Both the position numbers and the translations under genes were made by a program. DNA of 64,000 nt from Phormidium tenue FACHB-1052 (lineage in GTDB: Bacteria > Cyanobacteriota > Cyanobacteriia > Phormidesmidales > Phormidesmidaceae): assembly GCF_014696675.1 (NCBI RefSeq), contig NZ_JACJQN010000010.1:1-64000 (forward strand), given 5' to 3'. Below, one piece after another: positions 56,108 through 64,000 of the stretch. The notes beneath the pieces were generated by a model. It was not told where the DNA came from, searched no databases, and saw nothing but the letters and a program-made list of their open reading frames with translations. The number at the start of each line of letters is the position of its first letter. Within the stretch, counting starts at the first letter, position 1.

Positions 56108-59100
56108 ATGAAAGGTGATTTTTCCAACTGGTATTTTGACCCCAACGACAACTTCAACGGCGTTTTAGAACAGCAGGGCCGGGTGCGCCTCGATCGCGAC
56201 GGGCTGGCCCAAACCCAGATCACCACCCACTGGCAAGACACCGCCGGGCAAGACATCATTGGCCCCGGCGTGATGGCGATTCCCACCAGCGGGGTGAATG
56301 CCTTTAAAGTCACCACCGCCAGCCTCAACGATGGGGCCGTCGTCCTCACCCTGGGCTCTGGCCACGGCTGGGCCGATGGCCTGCTGGTCCACCTCAACGG
56401 CAGCGACCCGGTGACGCGGGTGGCCACCTATCTAGCGCCTCCGATTCAATCCCCGGGGGCCACGGTCGATAGCATCGACGACAACGTACGCGATGCCGTT
56501 GTGCTGGAGGTCTGGCGTGAAGAAATTAACGGCTTTCAGCGCCCCGATCTGCTGATCGAACCGGCCCTGGGCGGCCCCGACACCACCGAGCGCATGCACA
56601 CGGCCATGGCCCTGCGCCTGTTTCGGCTGCGCCCAGGCCAAACCTGCCGCAACATCCGCAGCCTGCTGAAGGACAATTTCGACAACCTGGGCAAACTCAC
56701 GGTCTCGCTTCAGCCCACGGAGGTGATCGACGGCGACTGCCCCGTGGTGGCCGGGGGCGGCTACACCGGCTTTGAGCACCTGCTCTACCGCCTCGAAATC
56801 GCTCAGCTCGACACCGGCATCCCCAGCTTTAAGTGGTCGCAGTTCAACGGCGGGCTGGTGGGCCGAGGCCTGTTTGACACCACTGACCCCGCGACCCCCC
56901 GCGTGCTGATTACCGCCAACCTCCAGGCGATCGCCACCAGCGGGCTCGACCAGTTCTACCTAGAAACGGTGGAGTTTGACCCGCTCGCCCCAGCCACCCC
57001 CGGCCTGGGCCACTGGCGCGTCACCTACGGAGCACCGGCCACCCTCAACAACGACAACGAGCTGGAGCTGGCCGCACCCCTGTTTGGCGCCCTTCCCGGC
57101 AGCGGCAGCACGGTCTTCTTTCGACTGTGGAATGGTGTGCGCGCGATCGCCGACTTTTTGGCCCCCGTGCCCGGCGGCGACCCCACCGACCTGCTCGACG
57201 GCATTCGCCTGGTGTTTGACGCCCCCGCTGCCGCCAACTACCGCCCCGGCGACTACTGGACGTTTCCGGTGCGGGCCGGTGAAATCGGCAACCCCGAAAC
57301 CCTGATCGACGCCCAGCCCCCGGCGGGCATCCACTACCACCGGGTGCCCCTGACGGTGCTCACCTGGAATGCGGAGCGCCGGCTAACCTTTGAGGCCGGA
57401 GACATTGAAGACTGCCGCGATGTCTTTAACCCCCTCACCAACCAGCGGGTGTGCTGCACCTTTACCGTGGGCGATGGCCGCTCGACCCACGGCGACTTTG
57501 ACACCATTGAAGACGCCCTGCGCCACCTGCCGAGCCAGGGCGGCGAGATCTGCCTGCTGCCCGGCCTGCACGAAACCAACGCCCAGATTGAAAACCGCCG
57601 CCACGTCAAAATCAAAGGCTGCGACTGGCAAACGCGGGTGGTGCCCCGCGATCGCGAAGCGCCGATCTTTCAAGTGGTGGATAGCCAGAACATTGCCCTG
57701 GTACACATGGATTTGATCACCCTGGGCGGGGTGGCGATCGCCCTGCGCGGCAGCGAAAACAACGCCCTTAAGGATGTTGAAATTGGCCACAACCGCTTCA
57801 TTGCCTGCGAACGGGCCATCCACGTGCAGCGGGGCAACGGCATCCAAATTCACCACAACCTGATCCGCATGCTCAACAAGGTAGATGCCGGAGTGGCCAT
57901 CTACCTGCACGCCGACGACAGCCGCATCGAGCGCAACGACCTGGGGGTGATTCCTTCCCCCAGCCTGCCCCCCATCGACCCGCCCGACGGCGAAGAAGTG
58001 CCCGACCCCACCGACCCCTGCGCCCAGCTAGAGCTGATCTATACGAATATTCCGGTCTTTACGGCCTACATTACGCAAATTTGGGCAATTAGCCTGCTCT
58101 TTCTCCCCAGCAACCCCTTCCGCGCCTTGGGCGGCATTCAGGTGGCTGGCGGCTCAGAACGGGTAGCCATTCTCGACAACAAAATCAACGGCGGGGCGGG
58201 CAACGGCATCGCCCTGGGCACCTCCCTAGCCGACTTCTTGGCCGAGCTAGACACCGCAGCCGACGATCGCGTCTTCACCATCGAGCACCGCGAAAAGCAG
58301 ATCTGGGGCGGCGTGCGCCTGAATGGCGTGCCCCAGGCCAACATTGCCCTTCAGTTTGAGCGCAGCGACGGGGCGCGGCTGACGGCGACCAGCGGCAGCG
58401 CCGGAGATTTTTTGATTACCGCCGACCCCGCCCCCTACGAGGTGTCGGTGCTGTCGCCGGGGTATGCGATCGCCGCCATCACCCCCCAGAGCCGCGAAGA
58501 ATTTGGCACCTTTTACCAGATTGACCTAGAGCGCTCCGAGCTAGATCTGAGCGAGCTGCTGGCCTTTATCTACGACCTCACCATTCGCCATAACACCATT
58601 TCGAACATGGGCCTCTCCGGTATTGGGCTGCCTACGGTGGAGATTCCCGACGACCCGGCCAGCAAAAATCGGGTGCTCTCTCGCCTGCTAGGCTTCTACG
58701 CCCAGGTGCTGCGCGTCTTCGGAAACCCCGTGCTGGGGTTAGACATCACCGAAAACCACATTTCCCAGTGTTTTCAGAATCCCCTTACCCAGGCGCTGCG
58801 GGACTTGATCGGTCAGCGCGGGCTGGGGGGCATTTCCCTCGGTCTCTGCGCCGATGTCACCATTCACCGCAACCGCATCGAGAAAAACGGCGTGGTGCAC
58901 ACCAAACCCACCTGTGGCGTCTGGATCTCCTACGGCGAAGAGGTAGAGATCACCCACAACACCATTGCCGACAACGCGCCCTTCGCCAGCACTACCAGCG
59001 CCCTGGAGCCTGGCCAGCGCAACGGCATTGCCCTGATCGCCTCCTCCCTCTCGATTCTGAACTTCTTGCTGGGCGAAAAACGCGATCGAGCGGCCCTAGT

Positions 59101-59827
59101 CACCCGCCGCCCCGCCGCCCGCATTCAAGACAACAGCGTCGATCAGCCCGCCGGGCGCGCCCTCACACTGCTGGCCTTTGGCCCCGTCACCCTGCTCAAC
59201 AACCAGTTCAACAGCGAGCTGGCGGGCCTCACCTCCCTAGAACGTGCCGTGGGCAGCATTTTGGTGCTCAACCTGGGCGGCCTCAACCAGGCCGGGAGCT
59301 TCATTGGCGGCGGCACTACCGCTCCCACCACGGGCTTAAATTCCTTTGCCAGCCGTCAGCCCAACTTCCAGCGCGACTCGATCTTCCGCCTGCCCAACGG
59401 CCATACCCTGTTCAACAGCAACCAAACCCGCCAGGGCCTCGACCACCAAAGCCTGATCGCCAACCTGCTCTGGACCGCCGATGACCTCGGCTTCGACGGC
59501 AACCAGGCCGAGGCCCTCACCCCCGGCTTCCCCCTCAGCGACAACATCAGCGCCTTAATCAACACCGGCCTGCTCGCCGCCACCCTCCGCGCCACCGACA
59601 GTCGCCTGAAAGAACCGCTACGCTCACCCCAATCCGCCATCCAATTTTCTCTGCTGACGCTAAGTACACTGATGAATACCACCACCATGAATCAGGGCAG
59701 CCACTGCATTGTAGCCAACAACTTGGCTCCGGGCCGCGATGCGATCGCCAAAGGCAACCAGGTTCTCGACCCCACCTTCTGCCCCCGCTTTAACGAACTT
59801 CAAGACTTCAACGACACCAACGGCTAA
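56108..59827 (+). CDS. DUF6519 / right-handed beta-helix protein, candidate fibre or anchor
   Basis: A 1239-residue protein, the largest in the window. The N-terminus MKGDFSNWYFDPNDNFNGVL, QQGRVRLDRDGLAQTQITTH is the DUF6519 pattern. From about residue 450 a pectate-lyase-like right-handed beta-helix begins (FDTIEDALRHLPSQGGEICL; NALKDVEIGHNRFIACERAI; HHNLIRMLNKVDAGVAIYLH), with further turns near the end (DVTIHRNRIEKNG, EVEITHNTIADNA). A carboxypeptidase-regulatory-like insert lies near residues 730-800. Beta-helix proteins at CIS baseplates can serve as tail fibres or receptor binders; which applies here is inference. Confidence 0.8.
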   Translation: MKGDFSNWYFDPNDNFNGVLEQQGRVRLDRDGLAQTQITTHWQDTAGQDIIGPGVMAIPTSGVNAFKVTTASLNDGAVVLTLGSGHGWADGLLVHLNGSDPVTRVATYLAPPIQSPGATVDSIDDNVRDAVVLEVWREEINGFQRPDLLIEPALGGPDTTERMHTAMALRLFRLRPGQTCRNIRSLLKDNFDNLGKLTVSLQPTEVIDGDCPVVAGGGYTGFEHLLYRLEIAQLDTGIPSFKWSQFNGGLVGRGLFDTTDPATPRVLITANLQAIATSGLDQFYLETVEFDPLAPATPGLGHWRVTYGAPATLNNDNELELAAPLFGALPGSGSTVFFRLWNGVRAIADFLAPVPGGDPTDLLDGIRLVFDAPAAANYRPGDYWTFPVRAGEIGNPETLIDAQPPAGIHYHRVPLTVLTWNAERRLTFEAGDIEDCRDVFNPLTNQRVCCTFTVGDGRSTHGDFDTIEDALRHLPSQGGEICLLPGLHETNAQIENRRHVKIKGCDWQTRVVPRDREAPIFQVVDSQNIALVHMDLITLGGVAIALRGSENNALKDVEIGHNRFIACERAIHVQRGNGIQIHHNLIRMLNKVDAGVAIYLHADDSRIERNDLGVIPSPSLPPIDPPDGEEVPDPTDPCAQLELIYTNIPVFTAYITQIWAISLLFLPSNPFRALGGIQVAGGSERVAILDNKINGGAGNGIALGTSLADFLAELDTAADDRVFTIEHREKQIWGGVRLNGVPQANIALQFERSDGARLTATSGSAGDFLITADPAPYEVSVLSPGYAIAAITPQSREEFGTFYQIDLERSELDLSELLAFIYDLTIRHNTISNMGLSGIGLPTVEIPDDPASKNRVLSRLLGFYAQVLRVFGNPVLGLDITENHISQCFQNPLTQALRDLIGQRGLGGISLGLCADVTIHRNRIEKNGVVHTKPTCGVWISYGEEVEITHNTIADNAPFASTTSALEPGQRNGIALIASSLSILNFLLGEKRDRAALVTRRPAARIQDNSVDQPAGRALTLLAFGPVTLLNNQFNSELAGLTSLERAVGSILVLNLGGLNQAGSFIGGGTTAPTTGLNSFASRQPNFQRDSIFRLPNGHTLFNSNQTRQGLDHQSLIANLLWTADDLGFDGNQAEALTPGFPLSDNISALINTGLLAATLRATDSRLKEPLRSPQSAIQFSLLTLSTLMNTTTMNQGSHCIVANNLAPGRDAIAKGNQVLDPTFCPRFNELQDFNDTNG

Positions 59828-59898
59828 TAGCTCTAGCCCTCCACGGTGCATTGCTTTGCGAATGCACCCTACACAACTTCAAGACTTCAACGGCTAAT
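59799..59898. repeat. REP-like insertion with duplicated 3' end of the beta-helix gene
   Basis: AACTTCAAGACTTCAACG occurs at 59799 and again at about 59875, each followed by CGGCTAAT. Between them lies a hairpin GGTGCATT/AATGCACC (about 59844-59867), a common cyanobacterial REP motif. Confidence 0.65.
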
Positions 59899-59958
59899 TT
59901 TGAATTTGATTAAACCTACCCTCCCCATCTCCCCCATCTCCCTACCCCCCACCTACCC

Positions 59959-61449
59959 ATGTTCACCAACTCTCGCGCCAGTGCCAACCGCAACGACTCT
60001 AGCCAGGTTGCCCAACACCTCCTGCAAGCCCTGGCCCTGGCCTCCACCGCCCAGGTAGAAGGACTGCAACAGACCCGCGATACCCAAATCGTCCTGGGGA
60101 CACTGCTGCAAACCGAGGCCCAGCGACTAGGGAAAAAGTATGGGGCTGACCATGATCGGGTGCAGCAAATTAACGCCAGCCTCCAGCGCAACGCCACCGT
60201 TATTAAAGACCTGGAGGTAGAGCTGGAAATTGTTACCATTCAACCGCCCGAGGTGGACGACAAATCGGCCCTGGTGCAGGGGCGAGTGACTGACCAGAGC
60301 CGTCAGGGCATCGCTGGATTAATCGTCTTTTTGGGCAATGGGGAGCGCAAACCCTACCGCTTTTTGGGCGCAGCAGAAACCGATCTCTCCGGATATTTCG
60401 CCCTTCCCATCGCCCCCGACGCCCTAGCCAAGGTGGTAGAAGCGGCCCCAGACGGAGTGTTTTTGACGATTGGCACGCGCCAGGGCAACGTGGTTCATCA
60501 GGGAGCTGAAGCGCTTCAGCTCAAGGCGGGCGATCGCCCAACGCTAGAGGTCACCCTCGATCGCAACGACCTGGGCACAGGCCCGGTGTGCCCGCCAACA
60601 GAGCCGCCTGTAGAGCCGCCCGTGAAGAAAGACTGGGTGGTGCGGGGGCTGGTGGTAGAAGCCAGAACCGGCGCGGCGATCGCCGGGGTGCAGGTCAACG
60701 CCATCGACAACAACCGCCGCTTTGACGACAAGCTCGGCTCGGCCATCACCGACGCTAAGGGCGAGTTTCGCATCACCTATGCCTTTCAGAGCCCCGCAGG
60801 CACCACCGAGCGCGGCCCCGATCTGTATATAACGGTGATTGACGAGACCGGCAAGCAGCTATTTTCTTCCCAGAAAGAGCTGCGCCAGAACGCCAGCCGC
60901 GATGAGGAGTTTAAGGTTGCGATCGCCCCTCAAACCGCTCCTGAGCCGCCCGAGCCGCCCAACCTGCCCCTTGATGGCTCCGTCCTCTGGTTTGAAACCC
61001 GCTCCACAAAACTCCGTCAGGATGACGAGCGACTGAATGGCGAACGGTTGCTGAAATTGGCTATCCAGCGAGCCCAAACCTTTGTGCGCCAAAACCCCAC
61101 CGGGCAAATTGCCCTGCACGGCTACGCCAGCACCGAAGATGGCCCCCGCGAAGAGGCTCTGGCCCTTTCCCAAAAGCGGGCCGAGGTGGTGCAGAGGGCA
61201 CTGGTGCAGTCGAATGTTCCTGCGGCCCAGCTTGCGGTTACCGGTCACGGCATTAATGAAACCTATGCCGAGGTCAAACTCAACCAGCGGGTTGAACTGG
61301 TGATGGCGGCAGGTCGCCCAGGGGTAGATCGACCGAGCGATCGCCCCGTAGTGGAGAGACCCGTAGGCGATCGCCCCACCGTCGATCGCCTGGTAACTCG
61401 CCCTATTGCCAACCCGGGCAGTCATCCGGGCAATCCTGAACGCCCTTGA
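59959..61449 (+). CDS. OmpA-like domain protein of the CIS operon
   Basis: A 496-residue protein without signal peptide. Residues 1-95 are helical (VAQHLLQALALASTAQVEGL, RDTQIVLGTLLQTEAQRLGK). Two carboxypeptidase-regulatory-like beta domains follow (about 100-195: ALVQGRVTDQSRQGIAGLIV; about 225-310: WVVRGLVVEARTGAAIAGVQ). Next comes an OmpA C-terminal-like domain (VLWFETRSTKLRQDDERLN; IALHGYASTEDGP; LAVTGHGINETYAEVKLNQR) that in other proteins binds peptidoglycan. The tail is Arg/Pro/Asp-rich. In this setting it may tether the injection system to the cell wall or act on exit. A cytoplasmic start and a peptidoglycan-binding domain together are unusual. Confidence 0.75.
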   Translation: MFTNSRASANRNDSSQVAQHLLQALALASTAQVEGLQQTRDTQIVLGTLLQTEAQRLGKKYGADHDRVQQINASLQRNATVIKDLEVELEIVTIQPPEVDDKSALVQGRVTDQSRQGIAGLIVFLGNGERKPYRFLGAAETDLSGYFALPIAPDALAKVVEAAPDGVFLTIGTRQGNVVHQGAEALQLKAGDRPTLEVTLDRNDLGTGPVCPPTEPPVEPPVKKDWVVRGLVVEARTGAAIAGVQVNAIDNNRRFDDKLGSAITDAKGEFRITYAFQSPAGTTERGPDLYITVIDETGKQLFSSQKELRQNASRDEEFKVAIAPQTAPEPPEPPNLPLDGSVLWFETRSTKLRQDDERLNGERLLKLAIQRAQTFVRQNPTGQIALHGYASTEDGPREEALALSQKRAEVVQRALVQSNVPAAQLAVTGHGINETYAEVKLNQRVELVMAAGRPGVDRPSDRPVVERPVGDRPTVDRLVTRPIANPGSHPGNPERP

Positions 61450-61461
61450 GGAGGTTTCCCC

Positions 61462-63249
61462 ATGGCCCACGCCCTAGCCCACAAATCAAGCGCTAAAGAC
61501 CCGACATCGGTGGCCAAAAAGCAGTCATTGCCCAGGTTTTCTCCATCGCCATTGTCTACCGCCATGCCAATATCTCAGCGGCAGACAAGTTGTGCCTGCG
61601 GGGGGAAATGTCCCCATTGTCAGAACAAAGTAGCAATGCCATCTACGTTAAAAATTGGTGCCGCCCACGATCGCGACGAACAAGAGGCCGATCGCATTGC
61701 CGATCAGACCATGGGCACCTCAGGAGCATCCGTTCAACAACCAGAGACGGAGGACAAGCTAGCGGTTCCTTCCACAGTCCAAGCGGCGTTGCGATCGCCC
61801 GGTCAACCCCTCAATCCGATCACCCTCGCCTTCATGCAGCCGCGCCTGGGTCACGATCTTTCGCAGGTGCGCTTGCATACGGGAGCGGCAGCCGCGAGAT
61901 CGGCGCAGGATGTCAACGCCAGGGCCTACACCGTGGGGCAAGATATCGTGTTTGCCAACCAGGAGTATGCGCCCGCCACCACCGCTGGACACAAGCTCTT
62001 AGCCCATGAGTTAGTCCATACGATCCAGCAATCTAGCGGGTCAGCCATACGCCTCCAACGCACAATTGGCGATGGGCACGACCTTCAATCGCCCCGTTTC
62101 GCAGGCGATGCTGTCCTTGAGGCTTGCTTTGACAACGAGCGCTTTTTACAGTTTGGCCACCAAGGCCCGGCTGTTAGCAAGGTTCAGCAGGCCCTTGTTG
62201 ATGCTGGCTTTCCGCTGCCGGTTTTTGGAGTCGATGGCATCTTCAAGGCCGAAACCCGAACTGCCGTGCGAGACTTTCAGCAATCGCATGGGCTAGATCC
62301 TGATGGCATCGTTGGGCCACTGACTATGGGAGCTTTGGATGCCCAGTTTGCCGCTGCCCCACCTGCCCCGGCTCCTGTACCACCCGCTCCTGCTCCTGTA
62401 CCACCTGCCCCTGCTCCTGTACCGCCCGCTCCTGCTCCTGTACCACCCGCCCCTGCTCCCGCGCCACCTGCTCCTGCTCCTGCGCCCCCCGAAGCGATCA
62501 CAAGTCAAACAGTTGCCACGTCGCCGGGGGTGCAGACGCGCACCACGATTGGCGTGGGCGAGCAAGTCAACCTCACCCACGCCCCAGGTAGTGCCGCCTG
62601 GACTACCACTGGCGGGACGCTCTCTGCCGCCAATGGAGTCACGGTCATCCTAACGGCTCCAGACACAGCACAGACGATCACGGTCAGGGCTGGAGCGGCG
62701 ACGCTTGCGTTTACCGTCGTTGCCCCCACCTCCGTTGCCATGGATCGCCAGCCCGGTACGGGGGTCAAACATAGTGTGAACCGAGCAGACTCTGGAATTC
62801 AGACGCGGGTATTTCTTGGCCCTGATACCGTCAACTTTGGCCGAGCCAGATATCGCGAGTTGGATGTGAATGCGATCGCCACAGTTCCGGGAGCTTACTC
62901 ATGCTTTGCTGTTGGAGTCGCTCATTGTGGTGCGGGCGGCAGTGGAGCGCCCTGTCCAGATAAGGCGCTTACCAATACGGTAATTGCCGGTAAAGGAACA
63001 CAGTCTCTCCTTGGGGACTGTGCCTACTCAGGGGCTTGTGGTGGATCTCCTCCGTTCACACCAGGAAGCATCACATTTAACATTCCCTATGAATACAAGG
63101 TGGGTACCGGTGCCTTCCGCACTATTGCCACGATCACCCAGGTGCATACTCTCGCTGCTGATGCCTCCACCCTAACCTCTAGTAAGGCTGGAGCAAATGG
63201 CTCAACTACCGTGGCTGCCGCGACTCTCTCAATACCGCAATGTCCTTAA
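61462..63249 (+). CDS. DUF4157 protein, candidate CIS effector
   Basis: A 595-residue modular protein. Cys44, Cys46, Cys50 and Cys53 (CACGGKCPHC) form a small metal site. Residues about 65-195 are a DUF4157 domain with LGHDLSQVRLHTGAAAARSA and the zinc-protease motif HELVH (182-186). Residues about 225-295 are a peptidoglycan-binding repeat (VSKVQQALVDAGFPLPVFGV). A Pro-Ala-Pro-Val hinge (about 299-343) leads to a C-terminal domain with an Ig-like part and a Cys-rich end (HCGAGGSGAPC, GDCAYSGACGG). DUF4157 is a known marker of proteins linked to eCIS loci and often heads toxins. The activity of the C-terminal domain is unknown. A strong GAGGAGG site precedes it. Confidence 0.85.
   Translation: MAHALAHKSSAKDPTSVAKKQSLPRFSPSPLSTAMPISQRQTSCACGGKCPHCQNKVAMPSTLKIGAAHDRDEQEADRIADQTMGTSGASVQQPETEDKLAVPSTVQAALRSPGQPLNPITLAFMQPRLGHDLSQVRLHTGAAAARSAQDVNARAYTVGQDIVFANQEYAPATTAGHKLLAHELVHTIQQSSGSAIRLQRTIGDGHDLQSPRFAGDAVLEACFDNERFLQFGHQGPAVSKVQQALVDAGFPLPVFGVDGIFKAETRTAVRDFQQSHGLDPDGIVGPLTMGALDAQFAAAPPAPAPVPPAPAPVPPAPAPVPPAPAPVPPAPAPAPPAPAPAPPEAITSQTVATSPGVQTRTTIGVGEQVNLTHAPGSAAWTTTGGTLSAANGVTVILTAPDTAQTITVRAGAATLAFTVVAPTSVAMDRQPGTGVKHSVNRADSGIQTRVFLGPDTVNFGRARYRELDVNAIATVPGAYSCFAVGVAHCGAGGSGAPCPDKALTNTVIAGKGTQSLLGDCAYSGACGGSPPFTPGSITFNIPYEYKVGTGAFRTIATITQVHTLAADASTLTSSKAGANGSTTVAAATLSIPQCP
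62356..62490 (+). repeat. 18-bp tandem repeat coding for a proline hinge
   Basis: About seven copies of an 18-bp unit like CCTGCTCCTGTACCACCT code for PAPVPP and PAPAPP. Copy number can be expected to vary between strains, changing the distance between the DUF4157/peptidoglycan-binding half and the C-terminal half. Confidence 0.9.
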
Positions 63250-63256
63250 TTGATCT

Positions 63257-63880
63257 ATGGCCTACTTCGGAAGCTTTGCGGGGCCGCTAATGGTTACAGT
63301 TTGCCTATTCACTGCGCCATCAATGGAGAAGGCCTTGGGCGTTATGGATGTTACCGATCGACAAATAGCAGAAAACTTTGCCGCCTTTGAGGCAGATCAG
63401 AACCCAGCGCCGATATACGACGCCCTAGATTTGATCGAGGCGGCTGAACGAGATTTACAAATTGGCGACACAGCAGCACGCCAGCAGGCGATCGCACGGC
63501 GACTCCGTTTTTTTGCGGCGCTAGATCAGGCGATCGATCCCGCATGGGATCCTGAACGTTTACCCATTAGGGGCGTCGCTCCGCCGTCAACGACTGGTAT
63601 TGTTTACTCCTCCGGGGAGGTCGATCCAGCAACTATTCCAGATCCGACGGTGCGGGCCGAATACGAGCGGGCACTCAAGGCCAGCAAAGACTACGAAAGG
63701 TGGTACGACGTTCAGTTTCAGCTGCGGCAGATCGATGAGCGAGCCATGCGTTTTGTCGAGTTATTTTTGGCCGAGAGATACACCCGCTCAGGGGAAGATA
63801 GGCAGGAGTTTGAGGCGTTGTTAGCGGCGTCACCCGTGAGTCTATTGCGCCAAGAAAGACTGCGGGCGATCGCACCCTAG
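63257..63880 (+). CDS. Unknown protein downstream of the DUF4157 gene
   Basis: A 207-residue protein, seven bases after the candidate effector gene. The N-terminus (MAYFGSFAGPLMVTVCLFTA) is mildly hydrophobic and might be a weak signal or a buried helix. The rest is charged and helical (AAFEADQNPAPIYDALDLIE, YERALKASKDYERWYDVQFQ) with no recognised domain. By position it could be an immunity or adaptor protein for the effector, or a second effector; this is inference. Codon use matches the operon. Confidence 0.6.
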   Translation: MAYFGSFAGPLMVTVCLFTAPSMEKALGVMDVTDRQIAENFAAFEADQNPAPIYDALDLIEAAERDLQIGDTAARQQAIARRLRFFAALDQAIDPAWDPERLPIRGVAPPSTTGIVYSSGEVDPATIPDPTVRAEYERALKASKDYERWYDVQFQLRQIDERAMRFVELFLAERYTRSGEDRQEFEALLAASPVSLLRQERLRAIAP

Positions 63881-64000
63881 TCTCCTACGAATCGAGCGTT
63901 GCCAGTTCAGAGTATGCAGCAACGGTTAAGCGCGATGCCGAAACAGGTGCCTAGCACGCTGGGTGGGTTGAGGCCCAAAACCCAACTCACCCACAACAAC

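Noticed and set aside
62277-62501. Glycine-rich frame on the minus strand
   Set aside because: It is the antisense reading of the proline-hinge tandem repeat of the DUF4157 gene.
36820-63880. Reading the tail gene cluster as a prophage
   Set aside because: Over 27 kb contain only tail, baseplate, ATPase and DUF4157 genes; no capsid, portal, terminase, lysis or integrase gene is seen, and the AAA+ plus DUF4255 genes are CIS markers.
36820-63880. Reading the cluster as a type VI secretion system
   Set aside because: There is one gp18-type sheath rather than TssB/TssC, hub and spike are separate genes, and no TssJ, TssL or TssM membrane genes are present.

Overview
The window reads as chromosome of a large-genome, probably filamentous cyanobacterium (Leptolyngbya/Nodosilinea-like by impression, not proven). 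The signs are very many HIP1 octamers (GCGATCGC) inside and between genes, C-rich and REP-like dispersed repeats, XisI, DUF5671 and DUF559 genes, and GC-rich coding throughout except one AT-rich insert. No rRNA, tRNA or CRISPR array was seen.

Layout. 0-0.6 kb: the end of an IS1-family element next to a small non-autonomous relative (MITE) and a terminator. 1.4-9.9 kb: a four-gene fatty-acid beta-oxidation cluster (acyl-CoA ligase-like, FadN-type dehydrogenase/hydratase, thiolase, FadE-type acyl-CoA dehydrogenase), which is unusual because most cyanobacteria are thought to lack beta-oxidation. 10-20 kb: lipoproteins, a membrane protein with an HNH-like motif, 6-phosphofructokinase, a B12-binding radical SAM enzyme, a DUF5671 membrane protein and a repeat-rich gap with a 52-bp perfect palindrome. 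20-30 kb: a DUF4926/DUF6883 pair, prolyl oligopeptidase, a BrnT-like toxin-antitoxin pair, ligA, a GAF-EAL phosphodiesterase, a DUF559 nuclease-like gene between direct repeats, and glmS. 30-36 kb: an accessory zone with orphan xisI, an AT-rich DUF262/DUF1524 (GmrSD-like) gene, an antitoxin whose PIN toxin carries an internal deletion, an XRE regulator, a degenerate 21-bp repeat array and a second MITE.

36.8-63.9 kb: a nearly uninterrupted + strand operon for a contractile injection system (CIS). It encodes sheath, tube, Zn-ribbon baseplate/chaperone-like protein, DUF4255 protein, AAA+ ATPase, LysM protein, hub (gpD-like), spike (gpV-like), PAAR-like tip, gp25-like protein, two large baseplate wedge proteins, a tail protein I-like protein, a giant DUF6519/beta-helix protein, an OmpA-like-domain protein without a signal peptide, a DUF4157 candidate effector and a downstream unknown. 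No capsid, terminase, portal or integrase is present and no T6SS membrane complex, so this is neither prophage nor T6SS. It belongs with eCIS or thylakoid-anchored CIS. The operon holds several unknown proteins and a 25-base poly-C tract inside the ATPase gene that could act as a phase switch.

Functions come from motif recognition only; no searches could be run.
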